DNA of 64,000 nt from Pseudomonas fluorescens. Its GTDB lineage: Bacteria; Pseudomonadota; Gammaproteobacteria; Pseudomonadales; Pseudomonadaceae. The position numbers were made by a program, and so were the translations under genes. Below, one piece after another: positions 40,355 to 50,513 of this stretch. The DNA is taken from positions 6,387,001 to 6,451,000 of the forward strand of contig NZ_CP015637.1 of assembly GCF_001708445.1 (NCBI RefSeq). Reading direction: 5' to 3'. The notes beneath the pieces are model-generated. The model did not search any database. It had not been told where the DNA came from and worked only from the letters and a program-made list of their open reading frames with translations. Each line of letters begins with the position of its first letter. The first letter of the stretch is position 1.

Positions 40355-41308
40355 GTGAGCCAGCCTACGCCAGCCGTGCGTACCTTCCAAGACTTGATCC
40401 TCGCCCTCCAGCAATACTGGGCCGAGCAAGGTTGTGTGGTACTTCAGCCCTACGATATGGAAGTAGGCGCCGGCACTTTCCACACCGCTACCTTCCTGCG
40501 GGCCATCGGCCCGGAAACCTGGAACGCCGCTTATGTGCAGCCCAGTCGTCGCCCGACTGACGGCCGCTACGGCGAGAACCCGAACCGTCTGCAGCACTAC
40601 TACCAGTTCCAGGTGGTACTGAAGCCGAACCCGGACAACTTCCAGGAGCTGTACCTGGGCTCGCTGAAACATGTCGGCCTGGACCCGCTGGTCCACGACA
40701 TCCGTTTCGTCGAAGACAACTGGGAGTCGCCAACCCTGGGCGCCTGGGGCCTGGGCTGGGAAGTCTGGCTCAACGGCATGGAAGTGACGCAGTTCACCTA
40801 CTTCCAGCAAGCGGGCGGCATCGAGTGCTACCCGGTGACCGGCGAGATCACCTACGGTCTTGAACGCCTGGCCATGTACCTGCAAGGCGTGGACTCGGTC
40901 TACGACCTGGTGTGGGCTGACGGCCCGTTCGGCAAAGTGACTTACGGCGATGTGTTCCACCAGAACGAAGTGGAGCAGTCGACCTATAACTTCGAACACG
41001 CCAACGTCGAGAAGCTGTTCGAACTGTTCGACTTCTATGAAAGCGAAGCCAAGCGCCTGATCGAACTGGATCAGCCGCTGCCGTTGCCGAGTTATGAAAT
41101 GGTGTTGAAGGCCTCCCATACCTTCAACCTGCTGGACGCCCGCCGTGCCATCTCGGTAACCGCGCGTCAGCAATACATCCTGCGTGTACGCACCCTGGCG
41201 CGTTCCGTCGCCCAAGCCTACCTGCTGGCACGCGCCAAGCTGGGCTTCCCGATGGCAACCCCGGACCTGCGTGATGAAGTGTTGGCTAAGCTGGAGGCTG
41301 CACAATGA
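40355..41308 (+). CDS. glyQ: Glycyl-tRNA synthetase alpha subunit
   Basis: GlyQ is the catalytic subunit of the alpha2beta2 glycyl-tRNA synthetase. I prefer the GTG at 40355 ([11 protein letters not shown]) over the GTG three codons earlier, to match the usual family start; this gives 317 residues. [40 protein letters not shown] and [13 protein letters not shown] class II motifs are present. The stop overlaps glyS (ATGA). Confidence 0.95.
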   Translation: MSQPTPAVRTFQDLILALQQYWAEQGCVVLQPYDMEVGAGTFHTATFLRAIGPETWNAAYVQPSRRPTDGRYGENPNRLQHYYQFQVVLKPNPDNFQELYLGSLKHVGLDPLVHDIRFVEDNWESPTLGAWGLGWEVWLNGMEVTQFTYFQQAGGIECYPVTGEITYGLERLAMYLQGVDSVYDLVWADGPFGKVTYGDVFHQNEVEQSTYNFEHANVEKLFELFDFYESEAKRLIELDQPLPLPSYEMVLKASHTFNLLDARRAISVTARQQYILRVRTLARSVAQAYLLARAKLGFPMATPDLRDEVLAKLEAAQ

Positions 41309-43359
41309 GTGCTCAAGATTTCCTGGTTGAACTGGGCACCGAAGAGCTGCCACCCAAGGCATTGAACACCCTGGCCGATGCGTTCCTGGCCGGTATCGAA
41401 AAGGGCCTGCAGACCGCCGGCCTGAAGTTTGCCGCGAAAAAAGTCTACGCCGCGCCACGTCGCCTGGCCGTGTTGCTGACCGCGCTGGAAACCCAGCAGC
41501 CGGACCGCAGCATCAACCTCGACGGCCCGCCACGCCAGGCGGCTTTCGACGCCGAAGGCAACCCGACGCAAGCCGCACTGGGCTTCGCCAAGAAGTGTGG
41601 CGTCGAGCTGAGCGAGATCGACCAGAGCGGCCCGAAACTGCGTTTCAGCCAGGTCATCAAGGGCAAGCCGACCGCCAGCCTGTTGCCGACGATCGTTGAA
41701 GACTCCCTCAACGACCTGCCGATCCCTAAGCGCATGCGCTGGGGGGCACGCAAGGAAGAGTTCGTGCGCCCGACCCAGTGGCTGGTGATGCTGCTCGGTG
41801 ACCAGGTCATCGACTGCACCATCCTTGCCCAGAAAGCCGGCCGCGATTCCCGTGGTCACCGCTTCCACCACCCGCAAAGCGTACGTATCACCGCGCCGGC
41901 CAACTACCTTGATGACCTGCGTGCAGCGTACGTGCTGGCGGATGCCAATGAGCGTCGCGAGCTGATCAGCAAGCGCACCGAAGAGCTGGCCCGCCTGCAG
42001 GAAGGTACTGCCATCGTGCCGCCAAACCTGCTCGACGAAGTGACCGCCCTGGTTGAATGGCCGGTGCCGCTGGTGTGCTCGTTCGAGGAACGCTTCCTCG
42101 ACGTGCCGCAGGAAGCGCTGATCACCACCATGCAGGACAACCAGAAGTACTTCTGCCTGCTGGACGTGGACGGCAAATTGTTGCCGCGCTTTATCACCGT
42201 GGCCAACATCGAGAGCAAGGACCCGCAGCAGATCATCGCCGGTAACGAGAAAGTCGTGCGCCCGCGCCTGACCGACGCCGAGTTCTTCTTCAAGCAAGAC
42301 AAGAAGCAGAAGCTCGAAGACTTCAACCTGCGCCTGCAAAACGTGGTGTTCCAGGAAAAACTCGGCAGCGTCTACGACAAAGCCGTACGGGTTTCCAAGC
42401 TGGCGGCCTACATTGCCCCGCGCATTGGGGGTGACGCGGCATGGGCCGCGCGTGCCGGCCTGCTGTCCAAGTGCGACCTGGCCACCGAGATGGTGGGCGA
42501 GTTTCCGGAGATGCAAGGCGTTGCCGGTTACTACTACGCCCTCAATGACGGCGAGCCGGACGATGTCGCCCTGGCACTGAACGAGCAGTACATGCCGCGC
42601 GGTGCTGGCGCCGAGTTGCCGACCACCCTGACCGGTGCGGCCGTGGCCATCGCCGACAAACTCGACACCCTGGTGGGTATCTTCGGTATCGGCATGCTGC
42701 CTACTGGCAGCAAAGACCCCTATGCCTTGCGCCGGGCGGCGCTGGGCGTGCTACGGATCCTGATCGACAAGAAGCTCGACCTCGACCTGACCCAGGCCGT
42801 GGTGTTCGCTGTCGGCCAGTTTGGTGGCAAGGTCAAGCAAACCGGCCTGGCTGAACAGGTACTCGAATTCGTATTCGACCGCCTGCGTGCGCGTTACGAA
42901 GACGAAGGCGTGGACGTTTCGGTGTATCTGTCGGTACGTGCCCTGCAACCAGGTTCGGCGCTGGACTTCGACCAGCGCGTACAGGCCGTACAAGCGTTCC
43001 GCAAGCTGCCGGAAGCCGATGCCCTGGCCGCCGTGAACAAGCGTGTATCGAACCTGCTGAGCAAGGCCGAAGGCCTGGGCAACGCCGATGTCGACCCTGG
43101 CCTGTTCGCCGATGCCAAGGAGTTTTCGTTGAACTCGGCTATCGCCAAGGCCGAAAACGCGGTGAAGCCGCTGATCGCCGAACGTAACTACGCCGAAGCC
43201 CTGGCACGCCTGGCCACCTTGCGTGAGCCGGTGGACGCGTTCTTCGAAGCGGTGATGATCAATGCCGAAGATGCTGGCGTGCGGAAAAACCGCTACGCCA
43301 TGCTGGCGCGTCTGCGCGGCCTGTTCATCAACATCGCTGACATTTCCGTACTGGGCTGA
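41305..43359 (+). CDS. glyS: Glycyl-tRNA synthetase beta subunit
   Basis: GlyS binds tRNA and supports catalysis by GlyQ. The 684-residue length is normal. It starts [20 protein letters not shown] and contains an HD-like core and a C-terminal anticodon-binding domain. The ATG overlaps the glyQ stop, ensuring equal synthesis. gmhB follows after 2 bases. Confidence 0.97.
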   Translation: MSAQDFLVELGTEELPPKALNTLADAFLAGIEKGLQTAGLKFAAKKVYAAPRRLAVLLTALETQQPDRSINLDGPPRQAAFDAEGNPTQAALGFAKKCGVELSEIDQSGPKLRFSQVIKGKPTASLLPTIVEDSLNDLPIPKRMRWGARKEEFVRPTQWLVMLLGDQVIDCTILAQKAGRDSRGHRFHHPQSVRITAPANYLDDLRAAYVLADANERRELISKRTEELARLQEGTAIVPPNLLDEVTALVEWPVPLVCSFEERFLDVPQEALITTMQDNQKYFCLLDVDGKLLPRFITVANIESKDPQQIIAGNEKVVRPRLTDAEFFFKQDKKQKLEDFNLRLQNVVFQEKLGSVYDKAVRVSKLAAYIAPRIGGDAAWAARAGLLSKCDLATEMVGEFPEMQGVAGYYYALNDGEPDDVALALNEQYMPRGAGAELPTTLTGAAVAIADKLDTLVGIFGIGMLPTGSKDPYALRRAALGVLRILIDKKLDLDLTQAVVFAVGQFGGKVKQTGLAEQVLEFVFDRLRARYEDEGVDVSVYLSVRALQPGSALDFDQRVQAVQAFRKLPEADALAAVNKRVSNLLSKAEGLGNADVDPGLFADAKEFSLNSAIAKAENAVKPLIAERNYAEALARLATLREPVDAFFEAVMINAEDAGVRKNRYAMLARLRGLFINIADISVLG

Positions 43360-43361
43360 TC

Positions 43362-43898
43362 ATGTTGAAACTGCTGATTCTCGATCGGGACGGAGTCATC
43401 AATTACGACTCCGACGCTTACATCAAGTCGGTGGCGGAATGGATTCCATTGCCCGGTTCGATCGAGGCCATCGCGCAGTTGAGCAAAGCCGGCTGGACGG
43501 TGGCCATTGCCACCAACCAGTCCGGCATCGCCCGCGGCTATTACGACATCGCCACACTGGACGCCATGCACGCGCGCTTGCGCACATTGGTGGCCGAGCA
43601 GGGCGGTGAGGTGGGGCTGGTGGTGTACTGCCCCCACGGGCCGGATGAGGGCTGCGATTGCCGCAAACCCAAGCCTGGCATGCTGAAAACCATTGCAGAA
43701 CATTACAACGTGCCCCTGGCTGGGCTATGGTTCGTCGGGGACAGCCTCGGTGACCTGGAGGCGGCCAAAGCCGTCGACTCTCAGCCAGTTTTGGTTAAGA
43801 CCGGGAAAGGCGAAAAGACCCAGGCGAAAAACCTGCCGGTAGGCACCTTGATTTTTGACGATCTGGCGGCGGTTGCCGCAGAACTTATCAACAACTAG
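43362..43898 (+). CDS. gmhB: D-glycero-beta-D-manno-heptose-1,7-bisphosphate 7-phosphatase
   Basis: GmhB removes the 7-phosphate in ADP-heptose synthesis for the lipopolysaccharide inner core. The 178-residue HAD protein has DRDGVIN (Asp8/Asp10), TNQSGIARG, a zinc-binding cysteine cluster (YCPHGPDEGCDCRKP) and VGDSLGDLEAA. It follows glyS directly and is followed by plsC after 82 bases. Confidence 0.95.
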   Translation: MLKLLILDRDGVINYDSDAYIKSVAEWIPLPGSIEAIAQLSKAGWTVAIATNQSGIARGYYDIATLDAMHARLRTLVAEQGGEVGLVVYCPHGPDEGCDCRKPKPGMLKTIAEHYNVPLAGLWFVGDSLGDLEAAKAVDSQPVLVKTGKGEKTQAKNLPVGTLIFDDLAAVAAELINN

Positions 43899-43980
43899 CC
43901 GCCCTCGACTTCCTGACCAAGGACTGTTCGGGAGTGCGCTTTTAACAGGCGGGCGTTGTCCCGCAACGGTAAATGCCGCC

Positions 43981-44751
43981 ATGTCGATTTTGCAGGCCAT
44001 CAGAACCTTCTTCTTTTACCTGCTGTTGGGCACCAGCTCGTTTCTCTGGTGCACCCTGAGCTTTTTTATCGCGCCCTTCCTGCCGTTCAAAGCGCGCTAT
44101 CGCTTCATCAACGTCTATTGGTGCCGCTGTGCGTTGTGGCTGACCAAGGTGTTCCTGAACATCCGTTTCGAGGTCAAGGGCGCGGAAAACGTCCCGGACC
44201 AGCCTTGCGTGATTCTGTCGAACCACCAGAGCACCTGGGAGACGTTCTTCCTGTCGGCGTACTTCTCGCCTTTGAGCCAGGTGCTCAAGCGTGAACTGCT
44301 GTACGTGCCGTTCTTCGGCTGGGCCATGGCCATGTTGCGGCCGATCGCCATCGACCGTGACAACCCCAAGGCCGCACTCAAGCACGTGGCCAAGAAGGGT
44401 GATGAGTTGCTCAAGGACGGTGTGTGGGTGCTGATCTTTCCGGAAGGTACACGCGTGCCCTACGGTACCGTCGGCAAGTTCTCCCGGGGCGGCACCGCGT
44501 TGGCGGTCAATGCCCACCTGCCTGTGTTGCCCATTGCCCACAACGCCGGCAAGTTCTGGCCAAAGACCGGTTGGGCCAAGCGTGCTGGCACTATCACTGT
44601 GGTGATTGGCGAACCGATGTACGCCGAGGGGGAAGGGCCGCGGGCCATTGCCGCGCTGAATGACCGCGCTGCCGCGTGGAACGAAGCCCAGCAACGCGCC
44701 ATGGGTTCGCTGCCACCGGAGCCGGTGGTGGTCGAGACGCCGGTGATTTGA
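43981..44751 (+). CDS. plsC: 1-acyl-sn-glycerol-3-phosphate acyltransferase
   Basis: PlsC makes phosphatidic acid in the inner membrane. The ATG at 43981 gives 256 residues, with an N-terminal membrane helix (about 8-34). The catalytic motif is SNHQSTWE, an HX4E variant (His82, Glu87) common in this branch, followed by FPEGTR (motif III) and LPVLPIAHNAG. It is the last gene of the housekeeping block before the accessory region next to gyrB. Confidence 0.92.
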   Translation: MSILQAIRTFFFYLLLGTSSFLWCTLSFFIAPFLPFKARYRFINVYWCRCALWLTKVFLNIRFEVKGAENVPDQPCVILSNHQSTWETFFLSAYFSPLSQVLKRELLYVPFFGWAMAMLRPIAIDRDNPKAALKHVAKKGDELLKDGVWVLIFPEGTRVPYGTVGKFSRGGTALAVNAHLPVLPIAHNAGKFWPKTGWAKRAGTITVVIGEPMYAEGEGPRAIAALNDRAAAWNEAQQRAMGSLPPEPVVVETPVI

Positions 44752-44879
44752 GGTTCTGTGGATAACCTGTGTACGGATTGTTGGCAAATTGGCATTTTTA
44801 CCGTCTAACAACCTGATTTAATTACATATTTCCCCGCATCATAAAATCCATAAAAACGTGCATAAGTTTTTTGCGCAGT

Positions 44880-44908
44880 AAAAAACCGGTCCTTGAGACC
44901 GGTTTTTT
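44880..44908. terminator. Bidirectional terminator between plsC and the sensor kinase gene
   Basis: ACCGGT arms with flanking A6 and T6 runs surround a short loop. Either convergent transcript could end here. Confidence 0.92.
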
Positions 44909-44932
44909 ATACACAGCCGAATAGTACGTGGG

Positions 44933-47212
44933 TCAGTCTTCCAACAAGGGCAGTTGCAGGCTGAATGTGGTGCCTTTGCCTACCACACTTTCACACCTGA
45001 TAAGGCCACCATGGCGCTCTACAACGGCCTTGACCATGGTCAGCCCCAATCCAAGACCTTCACTGCCTTGAGCGGACTCGAAGCGCCGATACTGGCTGAA
45101 CAGCTCGGGTAAATCTTCAGCGGCAATCCCCGGGCCCTGGTCGCTGATGCGGCATTCCAACCAGCCTTGTGCGCTGCTGTGTCTCAACCTTACCGTGGTA
45201 CCGGACGGGGAATACTTGATCGCATTCTCCAGCACGTTGAACAACGAACGCGTGAGCAACGATTGATCGGCTGAAACCATGCCTTCGTCCGCCTCGTCGA
45301 GGTCATGGACCAAGTGAATGCCCTTGAGCTGCGCAATCAGCGCCACCTGGTCGAAGGCATCCATCACCAGCATGGCGAACAGCGTCGGCTGGAATTGGTA
45401 GCCGTCAGCTTCCGCCTTGGCCAATTGCACGAAGGACTCGGTGAGGCTCAAGGCACGTCGAACCTGTTGCTCGATCTGGGCGAATACGGGCGACTCACCA
45501 TTGTGCACATCCAACAGCGCGAGGATCGCCGAGTGGGGTGCGCGCAAGTCGTGAGAGAGGAAGCGCAGCATCGTCTCGCGGTGCTGCTGGGCCTCACGTT
45601 CCTTACTCAGGTCTGTCAGGCTCAGTAGCCATCCGAGTGCGACGTCACCGTCGGCGGGCAACAGCGGCGCAAGTTCCATTCGCAGGCTGCGTTGATGAAT
45701 GTCGCGGAACTCGACGAGTTCGAGCGCCGCAAGCGCGGGTCGCACGCCGTTATGCAACGGTGGATACCCCAGGTCAGCGAGTTGTTCGAGAAGGTTTTCG
45801 CTGACCAGGTCATTACCGAACACATCGCGGGCGATGCGGTTAGCCAGCAGGATGTTGCCTTTGGGGTCGGTGATCAGCGTCGCCACCGGCAGGCACTCCA
45901 GGCCATCGGCCATAAAGCGGCGAGTGTCCCGCGTACGACCGACAGCTTGCTCAAGGGCGAAGATACGCGCCTGCAACACATCCCCCTTGCTGGCCGGCGC
46001 GCGACGGCGTTCGGGCAGTACTTTGGGTTCGTTATCCAGCCGCGCCAGTTCCCAGCCGAAATAGGCGAGGATCACACTCAAGCGGCGCCAATTCCAGATC
46101 AGGTAACTCAACAGCAGGCCAATCAGGCAGGCCGCCGGCGACCACCAGTGCCCCAGGCGTAACAACGCCCAGGAACCGAGCAGCGCAACCGCCATGCAGC
46201 CCAACGTCATCCACAATGCATAGCGCGGCCGGTACAGCAGCAGGCCGAGCAACAACGCCACCAGGAACGTCGCCATCGTTGCCGCCAACCAGCCAGGCAG
46301 ATCGACAATGCTGCGCCCTTGCAGCAAGCCATTGAGCACGTTGGCCTGGATCTCCACCCCCGCGGTCGTGCCCACGGTGGAGGAGAGGGGTGTAACGAAC
46401 CGGTCACCCATCCCCGAAGCGGTAGCCCCCACCAGGATCAGGCGATTACGTAGCAGTTCGGAAGGGACTTCACCATGTAATACGCTGACGTAGGACACGC
46501 TGGGAAAATGAGTGTGCGGCGCGATGAAAGGGATACGGATGGCGTGCTCGCGATGCCAGGTTTGAGCACTTGAATCCTGGGGCTCCCCCGGCATGGCCTG
46601 GGCTTCGCCGCTCAACTGGTACGCCAACCACGCCAACTGCGCGGCGGTGGCTGCAGGCGGTCCTTCACGCATGTACAGGCTGCGCACCACGCCGTCGCTG
46701 TCCGCCTCAACATTAATATGCCCAACGCCCTTGGCGCATTTGAGCAGCGGCAGCATCTGCTCCCCTGGCTCGCTGTAGCTGGCGGTGCCCTCGCGCACCA
46801 GTGGCAACAGCACATTCCCCGCGTTGCACACTGCCTCGGCCAGGCGTTTGTCGTTGGCAGCGTTGCCGGGCTCGCTGAAGATCACATCAAACAGAATGCC
46901 TGCCGGTTGCGCGGCACTCAGGCGATCGATCAAGTCGGCGTGCAAGCTGCGTGGCCAGGGCCATTGGCCGAGCTTTTTCAAGCTCGCGTCATCAATTGTT
47001 ACCAGCAAGATGCGTGGGTCAACGGGTAAGGGGGTAAGACGGCGCAGGCTGTCATACAACGGATTGTTCAGGGCGAGGCCGGGGCTCAAGGACAGATAGG
47101 CCGTGATCGGCAGCAACAGTAAACCGATCCACAACCACTCGCGGACCAACCCGTGGAACAGGCGTTGGGCATGGGTGGGTTGGCGTTTCTCGGCCTTGCG
47201 CCAGAACATCAT
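44933..47212 (-). CDS. CHASE2-domain sensor histidine kinase
   Basis: This 759-residue membrane kinase has one N-terminal helix (about 25-45) and a large periplasmic CHASE2 domain (about 45-300, with VTIDDASLKKLGQWPWPR and GATASGMGDRF). Three further helices (about 309-375) and a PAS-like domain (about 430-540) follow. HisKA has His554 in FLSHDLRAPHSAI, and the HATPase has Asn663, DQGPGI and GLGLGLT. It should phosphorylate the regulator encoded nearby. Its start is 3 bases after the fecR-like gene, so both are made together. The signal is unknown. Confidence 0.92.
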   Translation of the reverse strand: MMFWRKAEKRQPTHAQRLFHGLVREWLWIGLLLLPITAYLSLSPGLALNNPLYDSLRRLTPLPVDPRILLVTIDDASLKKLGQWPWPRSLHADLIDRLSAAQPAGILFDVIFSEPGNAANDKRLAEAVCNAGNVLLPLVREGTASYSEPGEQMLPLLKCAKGVGHINVEADSDGVVRSLYMREGPPAATAAQLAWLAYQLSGEAQAMPGEPQDSSAQTWHREHAIRIPFIAPHTHFPSVSYVSVLHGEVPSELLRNRLILVGATASGMGDRFVTPLSSTVGTTAGVEIQANVLNGLLQGRSIVDLPGWLAATMATFLVALLLGLLLYRPRYALWMTLGCMAVALLGSWALLRLGHWWSPAACLIGLLLSYLIWNWRRLSVILAYFGWELARLDNEPKVLPERRRAPASKGDVLQARIFALEQAVGRTRDTRRFMADGLECLPVATLITDPKGNILLANRIARDVFGNDLVSENLLEQLADLGYPPLHNGVRPALAALELVEFRDIHQRSLRMELAPLLPADGDVALGWLLSLTDLSKEREAQQHRETMLRFLSHDLRAPHSAILALLDVHNGESPVFAQIEQQVRRALSLTESFVQLAKAEADGYQFQPTLFAMLVMDAFDQVALIAQLKGIHLVHDLDEADEGMVSADQSLLTRSLFNVLENAIKYSPSGTTVRLRHSSAQGWLECRISDQGPGIAAEDLPELFSQYRRFESAQGSEGLGLGLTMVKAVVERHGGLIRCESVVGKGTTFSLQLPLLED

Positions 47213-47215
47213 TGG

Positions 47216-48157
47216 TCAGCCACCGGAAGCCTGCGCCTGCGTGGCGGGCGGGTAGTAGAAGATGTCATAGACCCCGGTTTCTCCTTCCAGGCCATGCTCG
47301 TCATACGCCGATACACGAACGTGATAGAACGATGCCTTGAGCCCAGTGAAGCTCATTTTCGGCTCACTGGAAAAGTTTTCCTGCTGGATGTTCATAAAGG
47401 CTTTATCAGTCGCCACTTGGGCGCGATACCGCCGGGCACCGGGCAACGGTCGCAGGTACAAACGCCAGACCGGCGCATCACCTTTCTGCCCATCCTGGCC
47501 GATAAGCCTGGGCGCGGACAGTAACTCAACGGGGTGAAGATCACCTTGTTGCTTGAACAGCAGGCCTTGCCGGCCATCGACCTTGACCTCTGCTTCGGCA
47601 GGCGCGGTTTTCAGGGCGCGATTGACCGCCACCTGACCATCAAGCACCTCCAGCATGGACTGTTCACCGTCATCACGTACTCGAAAGTGCGTGCCTCGCA
47701 CACCCAACACACCGACAGGGGTGATGATCTGGAACCGGTCGTAATCACTGGCTCGCTTGATCACATACGCTTCAACCTGGCCTTGTTCGAGTATGACCTG
47801 CGGAATCGACCGCTTCTCGACCAGGCGCAAGCGCACCTGGGAACTGGAGGGCAGCACCAGCCGCGAGCCATCCCCCAACGACAGGCTGACAAACGCCGAC
47901 GCCGATGTCTTCACACCCTCCTGCTCATCGATGGTCATGCCTTCCTGCAAAGGCATTGCCTTGCCTCGCGGGTCGAGTTTCCAGGCATCCCCGGTGACAT
48001 GCTGGACGACGGCCGGCAAAGGTTGCGCACGGCAAAGAAAATCATCATCGAGGTAGGGGGGACGCGTCTTGGCACCGGCGCTGGCCGAAGCTACCAGGAT
48101 CAACAGGGCGGGGAGGGTACGGCGCGTCGCGCGGGGAGAGAGGGTCATGGTGCTCAT
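47216..48157 (-). CDS. FecR-domain periplasmic protein
   Basis: The product has an N-terminal signal peptide, then a FecR domain (GVKTSASAFVSLSLGDGSRLVL, split over two strands; ITPVGVLGVRGTHFRV). A C-terminal fibronectin-like part ends near YDIFYYPP. FecR domains of this kind often accompany CHASE2 kinases and may act as periplasmic sensors or scaffolds; this is not the sigma-factor FecR. The start is uncertain: ATGs at 48181, 48157 and 48148 are in frame, none with a strong ribosome site. Confidence 0.85.
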   Translation of the reverse strand: MSTMTLSPRATRRTLPALLILVASASAGAKTRPPYLDDDFLCRAQPLPAVVQHVTGDAWKLDPRGKAMPLQEGMTIDEQEGVKTSASAFVSLSLGDGSRLVLPSSSQVRLRLVEKRSIPQVILEQGQVEAYVIKRASDYDRFQIITPVGVLGVRGTHFRVRDDGEQSMLEVLDGQVAVNRALKTAPAEAEVKVDGRQGLLFKQQGDLHPVELLSAPRLIGQDGQKGDAPVWRLYLRPLPGARRYRAQVATDKAFMNIQQENFSSEPKMSFTGLKASFYHVRVSAYDEHGLEGETGVYDIFYYPPATQAQASGG

Positions 48158-48336
48158 TAAGGTATGGGTTCCAGAAGGCATCTGACATCAACGCGCAGGT
48201 GTTGGCGGCAGCGTACCTGTCGGCTGATCCTTTTACTTACGATCGGGAGCCGGTATCTTTCCCACCTGGGTATCGAGGACTTTCAATGGCTTAACGGCCC
48301 TTTGATATCAGCGTACCGAGAGTTCCAAGGGGGCGT

Positions 48337-48364
48337 TGAATCTGACCACAATTCTTCAGATTCA
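48337..48364. promoter_or_regulatory. Inverted repeat upstream of the response regulator
   Basis: TGAATCTGA (48337-48345) and TCAGATTCA (48356-48364) are perfect 9-base arms with a 10-base spacer, between the divergent fecR-like and response regulator genes. The centre-to-centre distance is about two helical turns, which fits a dimeric regulator such as the OmpR-type protein encoded next to it. Confidence 0.5.
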
Positions 48365-48441
48365 GAGGCCGGCAACTGTGCAGTATGTGCCATATATCCA
48401 AGGCCGTCGGCTGCCTAATATTAGAAGAAAGGACCTTCGAC

Positions 48442-49164
48442 ATGCGTGTCGCAATACTGGATGACGAACCCGCTGAACTGCGGCGGGTGGAACAGACACT
48501 GCGACAAATCCCCAGTATCACGGAACAGCCCTGGTCTCTGCATTGCTTCGAACGCGGTGAAGACCTGCTGCGCCAACTGCGCCGCGAAACCTTTGACCTG
48601 CTGATACTCGACTGGCAATTGCCTGATATCAGTGGCATCGCGATACTGCGCTGGACACGCGAACACATGGAAGCGCCCCCCGCGGTCATCATGCTGACCA
48701 GCCGTGATGCCGAGAGCGATATTGTCACTGCGCTCAACAGCGGCGCCGATGATTACGTCAGCAAACCCTTTCGACCCAATGAGCTCAAAGCGCGAGTCAC
48801 CGCCGTTTTGCGTCGGCATGGTTTTCAGAAGTCCGCGAACAACGAAGTACAAAGCTTCAACGACCTGACCTTCGATGACGCCGAACTCACTGTTACCCGT
48901 GCGGGCAAACCAATCAACCTGACCGAACGCGAGTACCGATTGGCCAGTTGCTTGTTTGCCAATCTGGCACGGCCGCTTTCCCGAGAGTACCTCTATGAGC
49001 GGTTCTGGAGCCATGAGGAAATGGTCTCTTCAAGACCGTTGGATACGCATATCTATCGGCTGCGTAACAAGCTTGGCCTGACGGCCGACCGGGGTTGGCA
49101 GCTGTTGACCATCTATGGGTATGGGTATCGGTTGGAGAGTGTGGCGCCGGCGACTCAACGCTGA
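48442..49164 (+). CDS. OmpR-type response regulator
   Basis: The ATG at 48442, with an AAGAAAGGA ribosome site, gives 240 residues. The receiver domain (1-120) has Asp7/Asp8 and phospho-acceptor Asp57 in LILDWQLP, with the switch Thr/Ser and Lys in MLTSRD and VSKPF. A winged-helix DNA-binding domain (about 140-235) contains LTEREYRLASCLF and SRPLDTHIYRLRNKL. It is divergent from the kinase operon and almost certainly its partner. Confidence 0.93.
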   Translation: MRVAILDDEPAELRRVEQTLRQIPSITEQPWSLHCFERGEDLLRQLRRETFDLLILDWQLPDISGIAILRWTREHMEAPPAVIMLTSRDAESDIVTALNSGADDYVSKPFRPNELKARVTAVLRRHGFQKSANNEVQSFNDLTFDDAELTVTRAGKPINLTEREYRLASCLFANLARPLSREYLYERFWSHEEMVSSRPLDTHIYRLRNKLGLTADRGWQLLTIYGYGYRLESVAPATQR

Positions 49165-49173
49165 AAATCACGA

Positions 49174-49189
49174 TGTTCCACGTGGAGCA
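49174..49189. other. parS-like ParB site
   Basis: TGTTCCACGTGGAGCA differs at one base from the perfect palindrome found in recF (TGTTCCACGTGGAACA), which matches the known Pseudomonas parS consensus. It lies in the gap after the response regulator gene, about 14 kb from oriC. Confidence 0.75.
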
Positions 49190-49193
49190 TTTT

Positions 49194-49222
49194 AAAAAAC
49201 GGCCTGAGCAGTCCAGGCCGTT
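49194..49222 (-). terminator. Terminator of the AfsA-type operon
   Basis: AACGGCCTG and CAGGCCGTT arms are followed, on the minus strand, by a T-rich tail (TTTTTAAAA). It ends transcripts arriving from the membrane protein gene at 49320. Confidence 0.85.
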
Positions 49223-49319
49223 CTCGGTTCCAACAGGATTGTCGTGTTGATGCCGACCCCGGGATTGACCGATCGGTGAAATCTCGGCAACTGGGTCAAC
49301 TCGGCATCGGCGCCAACCA

Positions 49320-49757
49320 TCAGTAAGAACGGGCCCCTTCTCGGGTGGGTTTAGCGACGTTGCGCTCGAATAATCTGTGGGAAAACTCCAGTACCGCCAG
49401 CAACAGTTGAACGACACCCAGCACCAGCAAGAAAGGCGAAGCGCCACCGCTGACGGCCAATACCTGCAGTACCACTACGATCACGCGCAGCAAGGCGCTG
49501 AGACGGGCATGTTCGCGTGTGGGGGCTCGCCAACGCACAAAGCCCCACACAAGGTATGCCCAGGCGCCGATGTTGAGCAGGAACATGGCCGTGGGGTCGA
49601 GCGTCGAGAAGCGGCTGTTGAAGCCCAGTTGTTGATCGACCCATTGGATCATTGAATAGGCCCAGACGGACACCATCGGCAAGGCGAATGGGGCCATTGC
49701 AAGAATGTCGTATATAGCGCCAACGCGTACGATTTTCTCATGTGTGGATTGGGTCAT
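49320..49757 (-). CDS. Small membrane protein, end of the AfsA-type operon
   Basis: The 145-residue product has four likely membrane helices (about 15-35, 57-77, 87-104, 106-122) and a positively charged tail. I do not recognise a family. The gene starts inside the preceding dehydrogenase gene (20-base overlap), so it is translationally linked to the cluster. It may move, or protect from, the cluster product, but nothing in the sequence shows this. Confidence 0.7.
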   Translation of the reverse strand: MTQSTHEKIVRVGAIYDILAMAPFALPMVSVWAYSMIQWVDQQLGFNSRFSTLDPTAMFLLNIGAWAYLVWGFVRWRAPTREHARLSALLRVIVVVLQVLAVSGGASPFLLVLGVVQLLLAVLEFSHRLFERNVAKPTREGARSY

Positions 49758-50505
49758 TGCGGGTCTCCTCCTTGAGTGGTTGGTTCAGCAAGTCGCGAAT
49801 TTCTTGGAACTCTCCCGATTTCAGTCCATTACGATGGCGCTCGGCCAAAACCTGGACAATATGCCCAGCGCGGGAGTCGGCGTCGACGATGTAGCCGGGA
49901 ACTGCCGCTCGTTGCCGCAGCGCGACAAGATCGCTGAAACGTTCATCCGCCGCCATGATGGTCCGCGCCACAGTCGTCTGGACGTTGCAGAGCCCCAGAA
50001 CTGCAAAGAATGTGTGTGGGTTTTCCAATTGATAGATTTTTGCCAGAGCATTCAACGCTGCCTTGGATACGGAATATGAGAGCATCCCCGCACGTTGGCG
50101 CAGTGCCGAAATCGATGATGAGAAGACCACGGTACTGGGGGGCGGCGTCGCACTCAGCATAATATCCAGGACCATTTTTACGGCGCCCAGGTTGAGCGCC
50201 AAGACGCTATTGAACTCCTGCATCGAGGTCTGCGTGGCCAGTTGGGGCGCGCCGCCGAACCGTCCCGCATTCAGGTAGACGGTCTCTACCGGGGCAGGGG
50301 TGCGCGATAGTAACGTCTGCAAGATTGCCGGTGCGCGCTCGATATCGGTCAAATCGCACCGCATAAAGTGGAAGTGCTCCTGTGGCGGGATATTGGCCGC
50401 AGGATTTCGTGACACCGCGAGCACCTCGTCGCCCCTGGCCAGGTGATAGCGTGCCAGGGCGTTGCCGATACCGGTGCTTACACCGGTGATCAATATGCTA
50501 GCCAT
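49738..50505 (-). CDS. Short-chain dehydrogenase/reductase (SDR) 1
   Basis: The 255-residue SDR has the NAD(P) loop TGVSTGIG (about 7-14), an NAGR motif in place of NNAG, and the catalytic Ser-Tyr-Lys of SSSISALRQRAGMLSYSVSK. The basic residue after the glycine loop (SRNP at about 32) suggests NADPH. It would reduce a ketone or oxidise an alcohol in the pathway. It starts 8 bases after SDR 2 and overlaps the membrane protein gene downstream. Confidence 0.88.
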   Translation of the reverse strand: MASILITGVSTGIGNALARYHLARGDEVLAVSRNPAANIPPQEHFHFMRCDLTDIERAPAILQTLLSRTPAPVETVYLNAGRFGGAPQLATQTSMQEFNSVLALNLGAVKMVLDIMLSATPPPSTVVFSSSISALRQRAGMLSYSVSKAALNALAKIYQLENPHTFFAVLGLCNVQTTVARTIMAADERFSDLVALRQRAAVPGYIVDADSRAGHIVQVLAERHRNGLKSGEFQEIRDLLNQPLKEETRNDPIHT

Positions 50506-50513
50506 GATTACCC

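Noticed and set aside
40274..41458. Upstream extension of the tag frame across glyQ
   Set aside because: The Tag family starts at MPRCFWC; the extension is antisense to glyQ.
41218..42516. 432-codon open frame opposite glyS
   Set aside because: Shadow of glyS; no motif recognised.
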